This document shows, piece after piece, positions 1-8,204 of a stretch of 40,622 bases of DNA. The notes below the pieces were generated by a model, which was given only the letters and a program-made list of their open reading frames with translations, did no database searches and was not told the DNA's origin. Each line of letters starts with the position of its first letter. Positions within the stretch are counted from its first letter, which is position 1. This DNA is from Lachnospiraceae bacterium (lineage in GTDB: Bacteria; Bacillota_A; Clostridia; Lachnospirales; Lachnospiraceae). The position numbers and the translations under genes were made by a program. The stretch covers positions 1 to 40,622 of the forward strand of contig JAIKXO010000121.1 of assembly GCA_024684065.1 (NCBI GenBank). The letters run 5' to 3'.

Positions 1-62
1 CACTTCCACCACGCTCCCCAATATTCGCAATCCGTGGGGCCCCCTCCCCACTTCTTGCTCAT
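1..62 (-). CDS. possible 5' end of a Trp-rich minus-strand ORF (partial)
   Basis: Reading the minus strand from base 62, an ATG opens a frame that stays open to the window edge and encodes MSKKWGGGPTDCEYWGAWWK. The Trp and Gly content is protein-like rather than random, but no clear Shine-Dalgarno sequence precedes the ATG and only 20 codons are visible. The ATG lies just beyond one end of a hairpin repeat at 71-138, an arrangement also seen for the gene starting at 8205. No family is recognised. It may equally be chance. Confidence 0.25.
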   Translation of the reverse strand, partial: MSKKWGGGPTDCEYWGAWWK

Positions 63-70
63 ATTGTGGC

Positions 71-138
71 GGGTCATAAAACCTTTCACCCACTGGCAAG
101 CAAGCTTGCCGTGGGTTCAGGCTTTTGACCCTGATATC
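71..138 (+). repeat. hairpin repeat family A, copy 1
   Basis: This 68-base element matches the reverse complement of 8101-8168 at 63 of 68 positions. It is itself an imperfect inverted repeat: the outer arms are GGGTCA and TGACCC, an inner pair is CCCAC/GTGGG, and the tip is GGCAAGC AA GCTTGCC with one unpaired base. A third, partial copy lies at 18477-18504. The rest of 1-265 holds nothing else convincing; a 30-codon frame at 187-279 overlaps the next gene's start and is not recognised. Confidence 0.85.
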
Positions 139-265
139 ATAAAATATAAACATACAGCGGTAAAAAAATCCGGGGCGGGTGAAGTTATGATACCGGGAGA
201 TTACAGAAAAGAAGATGCGCCGGTCATAGTCTGGTGGCTCCGGTCGGAGGAGGAATTTGTAAGCA

Positions 266-718
266 TTGGAGATCATTGAATATTTTGCTTCTGATAAAAA
301 AGAACACTGGCTTTCAGAAATACAAAAAAGCGACTGGAGCGCCGGAAGATACCTGTACGAATTGCTCCGGGATAAGAAGCTTAAGGGGCTTTGCGGTGAG
401 AAAACCAGAGTGCTTCTTTTAACGGAAAGGGATGAGCTTCTCTCTTTCTGTACTTATGCAGAGCAGGATGATGTACGGGATCCGTCGCTTACTCCCTGGA
501 TCGGTTTTGCATATACTTTTTTGCAGCACAGAGGGAAACGGCTTATGGGTAAACTGCTTGAGCATGCGTACATGCTTGCAAAGCATGACGGGTCTGAGCA
601 TATCTACATATCCACAGGTGAAACCGGTCTTTATGAGAAATACGGATACGGATTCTTTAAGATCATGAAGGATGTAAGCGGTGAAGACAGCCGTATATAC
701 CGGATCGATGTTTTTTAG
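266..718 (+). CDS. GNAT family N-acetyltransferase
   Basis: A 150-residue protein resembling single-domain GNAT acetyltransferases, which move an acetyl group from acetyl-CoA to an amine; the substrate cannot be told from sequence. The C-terminal half carries the expected pattern: a strand with PWIGFAYTF, an acetyl-CoA loop region QHRGKRLMGKLLEHA resembling the Q/RxxGxG/A motif, then YISTGETGLYEKYGYGF, the usual tail of these proteins. The start is TTG at 266, the first usable codon after a stop at 260-262, with GGAGGAGG upstream at 246-253. Length is normal and the gene looks intact. The following gene has its own ribosome site about 100 bases on, so operon membership is uncertain. Confidence 0.75.
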   Translation: MEIIEYFASDKKEHWLSEIQKSDWSAGRYLYELLRDKKLKGLCGEKTRVLLLTERDELLSFCTYAEQDDVRDPSLTPWIGFAYTFLQHRGKRLMGKLLEHAYMLAKHDGSEHIYISTGETGLYEKYGYGFFKIMKDVSGEDSRIYRIDVF

Positions 719-729
719 GCAGGCTGCAT

Positions 730-746
730 GGTCTGCCTTGCAGACC
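730..746. other. small perfect hairpin between GNAT and epimerase genes
   Basis: GGTCTGC and GCAGACC flank a three-base loop, giving a perfect 7-bp stem. No T-run follows on the plus strand, so a classical intrinsic terminator is not supported. Role unknown. Confidence 0.4.
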
Positions 747-834
747 TGCACAGGCGGCATGATATGGCCACAGTAAACGGCAGATATCCGTAAATAACAG
801 TTATCTGTCACAAAAAAGAAAGGAGAGATGTGAA

Positions 835-1857
835 ATGAAGGCTTTATTTATCGGAGGAACAGGAACGATAAGCACCGCGGTGGTTAAGAGGCTGGCACAG
901 GACCCCGGATGGGAGATCTGGCTTTTAAACAGGGGCAGCCGCAAAATATTTGAATCAGAAAGGATCCATTCGATAATCGCGGATATCAATGATGAAAAGG
1001 ACGTGGCGGAGAAGCTTAAGGGACTTGCGTTCGATACCGTCTGTGAGTTTATCGGCTTTAAAAAAGAGCAGGTGGAGCGTGATTACCGCCTCTTTAAAGA
1101 TAAGACAGGGCAATATATCTATATAAGCTCCGCGTCTGCATATCATAAGCCTTCCGCGGATTTTCATATCACCGAGGGGACGACTCTTGCCAATCCGTAC
1201 TGGCAGTATTCGAGGGACAAGATCGCCTGCGAGGAATTTCTGATGAAGAAATACAGGGAAGAAGGGTTCCCTGTAACGATCGTCCGTCCAAGCCATACCT
1301 ATGATGAGAGAAATATACCCCTCGGGGTTCACGGAAAGAACGGTTCCTGGCAGGTCATCCGGCGTATACAGGAGGGAAAGCCGGTCATTATCCAGGGTGA
1401 CGGGACATCTCTGTGGCATCTTACCTTCAATACTGATTTCGCTATAGGCTATACAGCTCTTATGGGCAACAGGCATGCGATCGGAGAAGCATTTCATATA
1501 ACCGGAGATGAAATTCTTTCATGGAATCAGATCTATGCGACGGTCGCGGACGCCCTGGGGGCAGAACTGCATCCGTATCATGTTTCGGCGGATTTCCTGG
1601 CAGCGGCAGGAGACAGATACGGCTATGATTTTACGGGAAGCCTGACGGGTGACAAGTCAGTATCCGTTGTATTTGATAACAGCAAGCTGAAACGGCTCGC
1701 GCCGGATATGAGGACCACTGTGCCGTTCCACAGAGGGGTTCGCATTGCCCTTGATCATATACTTTCGCATCCGGAATGCCAGAGGGCTGATGAGGAGTTT
1801 GACGCGTGGTGCGACCGGGTCATAGAAGCCCTGGAAGAGGCTAAAGCAAAGATTTAA
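835..1857 (+). CDS. NAD-dependent epimerase/dehydratase-like protein (extended SDR)
   Basis: A 340-residue cytosolic protein of the extended short-chain dehydrogenase fold. The N-terminus MKALFIGGTGTIS is the dinucleotide-binding glycine loop. A YISSASAY segment gives the active-site Ser region, and YSRDKIACEE supplies the YxxxK catalytic pair. The rest follows the NAD-dependent epimerase pattern, for example VTIVRPSHTY and the later TGDEILSWNQIY. Substrate is not determined; relatives act on nucleotide sugars or are uncharacterised. The start has a good ribosome site, AAGGAGAG, a few bases upstream. No frame damage is seen. The gene is followed after 61 bases by a decayed signalling gene that it does not obviously work with. 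Confidence 0.8.
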   Translation: MKALFIGGTGTISTAVVKRLAQDPGWEIWLLNRGSRKIFESERIHSIIADINDEKDVAEKLKGLAFDTVCEFIGFKKEQVERDYRLFKDKTGQYIYISSASAYHKPSADFHITEGTTLANPYWQYSRDKIACEEFLMKKYREEGFPVTIVRPSHTYDERNIPLGVHGKNGSWQVIRRIQEGKPVIIQGDGTSLWHLTFNTDFAIGYTALMGNRHAIGEAFHITGDEILSWNQIYATVADALGAELHPYHVSADFLAAAGDRYGYDFTGSLTGDKSVSVVFDNSKLKRLAPDMRTTVPFHRGVRIALDHILSHPECQRADEEFDAWCDRVIEALEEAKAKI

Positions 1858-1918
1858 GGACCGTACGGCCGGGGGCCGAATACTGAAAATAAAAGAAAAC
1901 GCCGAAGGAGAATCTCTG

Positions 1919-4112
1919 ATGGTGAAAACAGGGAAGCTTAACGTATCCGCCCGCGTATATATGACGGGGCGGATACGGCTTAACAGATTGCTGTTCTTTT
2001 GCGTTACATGCCTGATCTTAAGCGTTATAGTGCCGTTTCTGATTCCTTTTACCGTACACGCAGGTGCTGTTGAGAGGAAAACCGTGAAAGTGGGCTGGCA
2101 TGAAGCGCCGCATTATATTACTGACGAAAACGGAAGAAGATCCGGTTATTCATATGAATACCAGATGAAGGTCGCAGCGTATACAGGATGGGAATACGAG
2201 TGTGTAGAGGGAACCTGGTCAGACCTTTTTGAGATGCTTAAAAAGGGCGAGATCGATATCATGAGCGACGTGTCCTATACGGAGGAACGTGCGCGCGACA
2301 TGCTCTTTACTTCGCTTCCGATGGGCACGGAGGCTTATTATGTCTTTGTCGCGCCCGATGATAAAGAGATCGTTGCGGATGATCTTTCCACGTTAAACGG
2401 AAAAAAGATCGGTAACGGTGGGGAGCATACAGAAAGAAATATTCGGGGACTGGATGGATGCCCGCGGAATAGAGGCGGAGATCGTAGCCGTAAACTGTGA
2501 TGAGGAAGAGGGGCTTAAGAAGATCGGGGCGGATTATGATGCCTTCGTTTCCATGGATACTTACGGATCGCCGGACACTGCCGTTCCGCTCTGCAAGGTA
2601 GGGTCTTCGGATTTTTATTTTGCCGTAAGTAAGGACCGCCCGGATCTTTTAGCGGAACTGGACGCCGCACTAAATAATATCCAGAACGAAGATAAGTACT
2701 ATGACCAGAAGCTGCATGATAAATATCTAAAAAGCACGGAAACGGACAAATACCTTGGAAATACCGAGAGAAGATGGCTTGCGGAACATGGTGCCATCCG
2801 TGTGGGCTATCAGGATAATTACCTTGCATTCTGCGCAAAGGATAAGAAGGACGGTGACCTGACAGGAGCACTGAAAGATTATCTGGATTATGCGTCATCG
2901 GCGTTCATGAACCAGCATATCGAGTTTGAAACCATAGTCTACCCTACGGCATCAGATGCTATCGACGCTCTGAAGAAGGGGGAGATCGACTGTGTATTTC
3001 CGTCCAATCTTACAAGCTATGACGCGCAGATGCTGGATCTGGTCATGTCGCCGCCTTTGATGAGGACTGAAATGGACGCGGTTGTAAGAGAATCGGTCCA
3101 GAAGGAGTTTGTACAGAAGAAATCAGTGACCGTAGCGGTCAATGAGGGAAATACGAACTATGACCTGTTCCTTGAAGAGAACTATCCGGGATGGGAAAGA
3201 ACATATTTTAAAGATACTCCACAAGCGCTGGAAGCTGTCGCCGCCGGAAGCGCCGATTGCGTGATAATCAGCAATTACCGTTACAGCAACATTTCAAAGC
3301 AATGCGAAAAGCTGCATCTGGCGACGGTGTATACAGGAGTGGATATGGATTTCTGTTTTGCCGTTAATATGGGCGATCCACAGCTGTATTCCATTCTTTC
3401 AAGCATCACCAGGGTTGTTCCGGATTCGGTCGTCAATACGGCTCTGACCTATTATTCCACGGAAGACGTAAAAACCACTTTCGCAGATCTGATAAAAGAC
3501 AATTTATTTCTCATAATGGCTGTGATAGCCACGATCCTCATGCTTATCCTGATGCTTCTTCTGCACAGCATCCGTGCGGAGAGGAAGATCCTTGAGGAGG
3601 AGCGGCTGGTAAAGGATCTGAATAAGCGTGCTTTTGTAGATTCGCTTACCTCCGTCCGCAATAAGGGCGCATATTACGATTATATTAAGAACCTGCAGAA
3701 ATGCCTCGACAGGGAAGAGATAAGCGAATTTGCCGTCGGGATATTTGACTGTAATGACTTAAAGAAGATAAACGATGAATACGGTCATGATAAGGGTGAT
3801 ATCTATCTGAAGGCCGCAAGCAGGCTGATCTGCACCGTATATGAGCACAGCCCGGTTTTCAGGATCGGCGGGGACGAATTTGCGGTTTTCCTGCTGAATA
3901 CTGATTTCGAAAACAGGGAAGAGCTTTTGAAGGTATTTGAGAATAGACGGTCAGAAATATGCGGGTCGGCTTAGAATAAATGGGATGAAGTACGTATCGC
4001 GTACGGAATCGCAATCTATGATCCGGGCGTGGACGAATCCGCCGGTGAAACAGTGCGGCGCGCGGATAAGATCATGTATGAGAATAAACGCCGGATGAAG
4101 GACGGTCATTAG
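1919..4112 (+). pseudogene. broken sensor diguanylate cyclase: tandem periplasmic-binding domains, membrane helix, GGDEF
   Basis: The start at 1919 has GAAGGAG eight bases upstream and encodes a membrane/signal segment (about residues 23-46), then an SBP_bac_3-like domain starting KVGWHEAPHY. Around 2411-2420 the reading frame changes (one extra or two missing bases) and continues from about 2418 with VGSIQKEIFGDW. A further periplasmic-binding region, a membrane helix near 3505-3560 and a GGDEF domain follow, with FRIGGDEFAVFLL intact. At 3972-3974 an in-frame TAG interrupts the domain; the same frame then resumes with NKWDEVRIAYGIAIYDPG and ADKIMYENKRRMK, the normal GGDEF tail, ending at 4112. 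Two independent lesions argue for a decayed gene. Sequencing error is an alternative for either single lesion. In an intact form it would make c-di-GMP in response to a bound ligand. Confidence 0.8.
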
Positions 4113-4137
4113 GAGCGGAAGCGGAGAGTAAATAAAC

Positions 4138-4951
4138 ATGGCTGGGAGAAAGATACCGGATGAAATGAAAAGCAGGCTGGATTCTCTTTGGCAGATATCT
4201 GATGGATAACGTGACGAACAGGGGCGGGACATACCGCATGGACGGAGCCTGCTTCTCCATCATTTCAACGATCCAGAGCGAGGAGGAGCTCATAGATCTT
4301 TATGAGGAGATCCGGGCACATTTCCGCAGAGGGATAAAGCTGGATGATATGGACATCATGCTTGAGCTTAATGCCGGACTGATCTCTCTTGATGACTTTG
4401 ATGTTGATGACCAGACGATATATTCCTGCCTGAACTTCGCCTATGAAGAATCCAAGGTCAAAAAGCATGGTGATATAGTGATATTCCGCGATGACCTGAC
4501 GGATGACAACCGGAAGGGGATTGAAAGGCTGCACGCTATCCGGGCGTCCATCACAAGAGATTTTAAAGGGTTCTATCTTCTCTATCAGCCCGTTGTGGAT
4601 GCGGAGAGCGAAAAGCTCATCGGGGTCGAAGCGCTCCTGAGATGGAGAAGTGAGGAATATGGTGTTGTCCCTCCGGACTTTTTTATTCCGTTCCTTGAAA
4701 CGGATCCTCTTTTCCCGACCCTGGGAGAATGGATACTTGATACCGCGCTCAGGGATGCTAAGAAGCTGACAGAATATGTGCCTGACCTGGCCATACATAT
4801 CAATCTCTCCTATGCGCAGATGGAAAAACCCGATTTTGCGGATGTCGTACGGAACGCTATACGAAAGACGGGTCTTTTGCCTGAACAGGTATGCCTTGAG
4901 ATAACGGAGCGCTGCCGCCTTCTTGATATGGACCTGTTAAGGCATGCTTGA
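4138..4951 (+). pseudogene. GGDEF-EAL remnant truncated at both ends
   Basis: An ATG at 4138 with GGAGAG upstream opens only 23 codons before a stop; the neighbouring frame then carries the recognisable protein from about 4190. That part begins inside a degenerate GGDEF domain, with YRMDGACFSII where YRxGGDEF would be, so it is presumably not a cyclase. It runs into an EAL phosphodiesterase domain with QPVVDAE, GVEALLRWR, HINLSYAQ and CLEITERCRL. The frame stops at 4951, after about half of an EAL domain; the metal-binding DDFGTG region and everything beyond are missing. It cannot be an active phosphodiesterase. The last bases overlap the ATG of the large helical protein, suggesting a deletion fused two genes here. 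Confidence 0.75.
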
Positions 4952-7900
4952 TAAGCAGTCCATGACCTGCAGCAGTGAGGACTTCAACGACCTGGCCCAG
5001 TTTATGATGCAGGGAAAGGATGAGGATAATCTGAGGCTTATCGAACGATATCTGGGAAAGAGCAAAAAGCAGGGCCCGGGAGGTTTTGAGGGTCAGGACA
5101 TCATGACCGCGATGGATTCGATGATGGAACAGCTTTTTTCCATTGATATCAGCGTCCTGAATCTTGAGAATGATACGGAGATGGTGAAAAACGCTGCGGT
5201 ACTTGAGAAGATTGCCAGTCAGACGGCGGCCTTTGAACGGATGGTTGAAAAGCATAACTATTTTGGAAGCCTGGATCAGGTTTCTAAGGACACAATTTCC
5301 CTGCAGCTTGATTCACTGCGTTCGATCGCAGCGTATTACAATACCCGTAAAGAGATCATACATAATAAATATTATAAAGAGCATTACAATGAAGAACTGT
5401 CTATGAATATGAAGGCTGCGGGAACGGAAGACGAGAGGAGGCTTGCCGAAAAGCTGGTTGAGTCCCATATCCTCGGGCGTATCATGATGAGAGTAAACGG
5501 CGTGGATATCGCAAGCGTCAACAAGCGCGGGAAGCCCGGATTTACGGATCCCGAAATGCAGAGGATATATGAAGAAAAGAGAAAAAATCTCAAAAAAAGG
5601 GATACCCAGAAGAAGCTTACGAGGGATGCCTTCATACAAAAGGATGCAATAGCCGGGGCAAGCCTTAAGGAAACGAATGTCTATAAGAATGAAAAGGTAA
5701 ATGCCCTTAAGGAAGAAAAAAAACAGCTTGCCAAAAAGGCGCTTGACAACATGCTGTCGATAAAAGGCAGAAAACTGGCGGAGCCGGATTCCGCACCGGA
5801 TGAATTCACTGAGGAAAAGCTGGAATCGGACTTAAAGGAGTTAGAACAGATTAGTGCTTCTGACGTGAAGTTCTCAAGCTATGCCGAGATGATAAATAAT
5901 TTCGGGCATAATATGGCGATCTGCGAAAGAGCTGAGGAGATCCATTTTAATCTTGTAAGGGGAATCGCCAGAGGCGTTAAGATACCTGATGAGCGGATGA
6001 AAGAGTTACGTGCAAAGCTCTTATTCCTGCATGAGGTACGCTATACCATGACCGTCATCAATAAAGCGCTAGCCACAGATGAAAACTTTACCGGCAAAAC
6101 GGACGAGGAATGGAGCCGGAGCATTAAGAACTCCCGTACGAAAAACGGTCAGTTAAAAAAGCTTTATCTGGTTCCGGGAGATGTGGAAGCAATGTTTGCT
6201 AAATGCCGGGAAAATGTGAATAATGAATTTGAGAAGCGGGACGATTATATCAAAGCCGTGTGGAAAATGATGCACTCCACATACAAAACGGAAACGGTTA
6301 TCAAAAACGGCAGGGAGGAGACTGAGGAATCCGTAACGGCCGCCGGGGAGATCCCGGCAGAAGAGCTGGAAAGGAGACGTGCGGAATATCAGAGTAATCA
6401 GGCTGCATCGGAGTTTTTAAACAGAAACAGCGAGCTTTCCAACAGTATGGGCCATGTCAGGGCAGTCATGGAGGCCTACTGTAAAAAGAACGGCCTTACG
6501 TATAATGAACCGCCGCGGTTGATAAGCAGTTATCTGAAGGATAAATCCGCTTCGGAGATCATCAGGTTTTATAAGCTCTATTCCGGTACTGCGGGAGATA
6601 AGTTCCGGTGCTGGAAAGAGATAGACGAGGCAGTAAACAAGGTTCCGCTAAAGGATTTTGATACAAGGGATTTAGCCCGGTGGACCGACAATTACTACAG
6701 GACTTCGGCCATGGCAATTGTTCACGCGAATGCCAATGACATAAGCAAGGAAATGAAGAAACTTATCGAAGACAGGAAGAACAGGGGGTGGCTCAAGGTC
6801 CCTTCCCGCTACAGGGATATGGAGGAGATGGAAAGAAAATATAATATTCTGTATGGATTCGGCTGCAGCTATACCTCGGGGCGGCTGAACGCCCTGCAGC
6901 AGACGGATGCAAGCAGCTACCGCGGCGCTCTGTCAATAAAGGAGCTTGGCAGTATAGATGCCGCAAACATGGATAATATCCTGAAGGTTCTGATGTATTA
7001 TGAGAATCAGGGAGTTGAAACGGAGGAGTTTGAGAATATCCAGAAATTGATCAACCAGGCTCAGTTTATAGGACCGGAAATCAAAACGAGGCCTTTATCG
7101 GAAGCGGACAGGAGAGCCGGGAAGCTCATGGAACGGGCTTCATTCGATACTGACATTGAAGAGCTTTATAAGGAGGAGTCCGATGCCTACGATCTGAAGC
7201 ATCTTCCGGAAGTAAACGCCGAAATAAATAATATAACATCGTCCTTAAATAAGACATTGGAAAAATACAGGGAAAAGACCGGCACGGACGTATGGAGGCA
7301 AAAATACCATAGTCACGGTGACCGGGAAGGAAGAGTGGCCAGGTACATGACAAATTGCATGGCTTATCTCAAAAAGTATGATGAGAAGCAGGCTCTTGAA
7401 CTGTACGACGGACTGATGATAGATACCAAAAAGAATGTGGGGCCTGAAGAAAAACAGAGAAGGAGCAGAAGCTTTGAACGTATCTTTGAGGAGCTTCTGA
7501 CCTTTGACCTGACAAAGTTTAACTTCGAGGATCCGAAGGAGTTCATACGCCCGGATAAGAAGGATGTCAGAGTGTTCGGCTCTATGGTCTGGGATATGCA
7601 CACAGACGAATTTGATGCTTATGAGGACCTGATCGATGACAAAGATGCTCAGTGTGCGCTGACTAAGGAACAGCTTAATGAGGTACGGGCGAGATGGGAG
7701 CTGTTTCAGGTGATATCACGATGGGCGGGTCAGGTTCCTCTTAGCGCGGAGATTCCTGAGGCACGGGAATTTGATATGCTTGATATCCTGAATAATAAAA
7801 GTCTGGAGGAGATCCGGCAGATAATGAATGACAACAAGTCTCCGGGCATGGCTTTATATATCTCCGGACTGATGTATTTAAAAGACACCCTCAGTAAGGG

Positions 7901-8024
7901 GTTTGGCCCTAAGACTGACGCCGCAGGGCTCCTGAAGGAATACCGTAAAAAATACGGAATAAACGGTGACAGGCATGGAAAGGAGGCTTTAGAGGCGATA
8001 AGGAAGAAACTGGCGAAAAAGTAA
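4944..8024 (+). CDS. very large helical protein of unknown function, probably N-terminally truncated
   Basis: A 1026-residue soluble, charged, predominantly helical protein with no signal peptide, membrane segment or enzyme motif that I can recognise. Three regions share a pattern: residues about 58-140 (MMEQLFSIDISVLNLEN, then YYNTRKEI), about 297-375 (ISASDVKFSSYAEMINNF, then RAKLLFLHEVRY) and about 836-920 (IFEELLTFDLTKFNFED, then RARWELFQVISRW). They read as divergent repeats of one helical unit. Residues about 205-280 are Lys/Glu-rich and probably coiled coil; the C-terminus is basic. The ATG at 4944 lies inside the end of the EAL remnant, with only AAGG close upstream, so the real N-terminus may have been lost in a deletion. 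The frame itself is intact and ends just before a terminator. Confidence 0.6.
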   Translation: MLDKQSMTCSSEDFNDLAQFMMQGKDEDNLRLIERYLGKSKKQGPGGFEGQDIMTAMDSMMEQLFSIDISVLNLENDTEMVKNAAVLEKIASQTAAFERMVEKHNYFGSLDQVSKDTISLQLDSLRSIAAYYNTRKEIIHNKYYKEHYNEELSMNMKAAGTEDERRLAEKLVESHILGRIMMRVNGVDIASVNKRGKPGFTDPEMQRIYEEKRKNLKKRDTQKKLTRDAFIQKDAIAGASLKETNVYKNEKVNALKEEKKQLAKKALDNMLSIKGRKLAEPDSAPDEFTEEKLESDLKELEQISASDVKFSSYAEMINNFGHNMAICERAEEIHFNLVRGIARGVKIPDERMKELRAKLLFLHEVRYTMTVINKALATDENFTGKTDEEWSRSIKNSRTKNGQLKKLYLVPGDVEAMFAKCRENVNNEFEKRDDYIKAVWKMMHSTYKTETVIKNGREETEESVTAAGEIPAEELERRRAEYQSNQAASEFLNRNSELSNSMGHVRAVMEAYCKKNGLTYNEPPRLISSYLKDKSASEIIRFYKLYSGTAGDKFRCWKEIDEAVNKVPLKDFDTRDLARWTDNYYRTSAMAIVHANANDISKEMKKLIEDRKNRGWLKVPSRYRDMEEMERKYNILYGFGCSYTSGRLNALQQTDASSYRGALSIKELGSIDAANMDNILKVLMYYENQGVETEEFENIQKLINQAQFIGPEIKTRPLSEADRRAGKLMERASFDTDIEELYKEESDAYDLKHLPEVNAEINNITSSLNKTLEKYREKTGTDVWRQKYHSHGDREGRVARYMTNCMAYLKKYDEKQALELYDGLMIDTKKNVGPEEKQRRSRSFERIFEELLTFDLTKFNFEDPKEFIRPDKKDVRVFGSMVWDMHTDEFDAYEDLIDDKDAQCALTKEQLNEVRARWELFQVISRWAGQVPLSAEIPEAREFDMLDILNNKSLEEIRQIMNDNKSPGMALYISGLMYLKDTLSKGFGPKTDAAGLLKEYRKKYGINGDRHGKEALEAIRKKLAKK

Positions 8025-8047
8025 TAAAAGATACAGCAAGAAAAGAC

Positions 8048-8090
8048 AAGAACTGCCAAGGCAAACGCTTTTACTGGCAGTTCTTTTATT
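8048..8090 (+). terminator. intrinsic terminator after the large helical protein
   Basis: AAGAACTGCCA at 8048-8058 pairs perfectly with TGGCAGTTCTT at 8075-8085, followed by a T-rich stretch. It lies 24 bases after the stop codon and separates this gene from the carbohydrate locus. Confidence 0.85.
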
Positions 8091-8100
8091 ATATAATGAC

Positions 8101-8168
8101 GATATCAGGGTAAAAAGCCTGAACCTACGGCAAGCCTGCCTGCCGGTGGGTGAAAGGTTTTATGACCC
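8101..8168 (-). repeat. hairpin repeat family A, copy 2 (inverted)
   Basis: Reverse-complement copy of 71-138, 63 of 68 positions identical. It begins 16 bases after the preceding terminator stem and ends 11 bases before a TATAAT box serving the phosphorylase gene. Several of the five differences fall in the hairpin arms. Confidence 0.85.
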
Positions 8169-8179
8169 GCACATCTTCA

Positions 8180-8185
8180 TATAAT
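8180..8185 (+). promoter_or_regulatory. candidate promoter of the phosphorylase gene
   Basis: TATAAT is a consensus -10 box, 19 bases upstream of the chosen start codon. The matching -35 position falls in GTTTTA or TTTTAT, inside the right end of repeat A copy 2, and is weak. A start near 8192 would give a very short leader containing the GGGGG ribosome site. Confidence 0.4.
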
Positions 8186-8204
8186 GATCATTATGGGGGC
8201 AGAT

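Noticed and set aside
34..279. Open frame of 81 codons ahead of the GNAT gene
   Set aside because: Half of it translates the family A hairpin, it has no good start signal, and it resembles nothing known.
71..8168. Composite transposon bounded by inverted family A copies
   Set aside because: No transposase or integrase lies between the copies, and no target duplication was seen; the family also occurs elsewhere.
8184..8204. Earlier ATG codons (8184, 8193) as phosphorylase start
   Set aside because: The ribosome site GGGGG fits only ATG 8205, and the family normally begins MKYGxFD.
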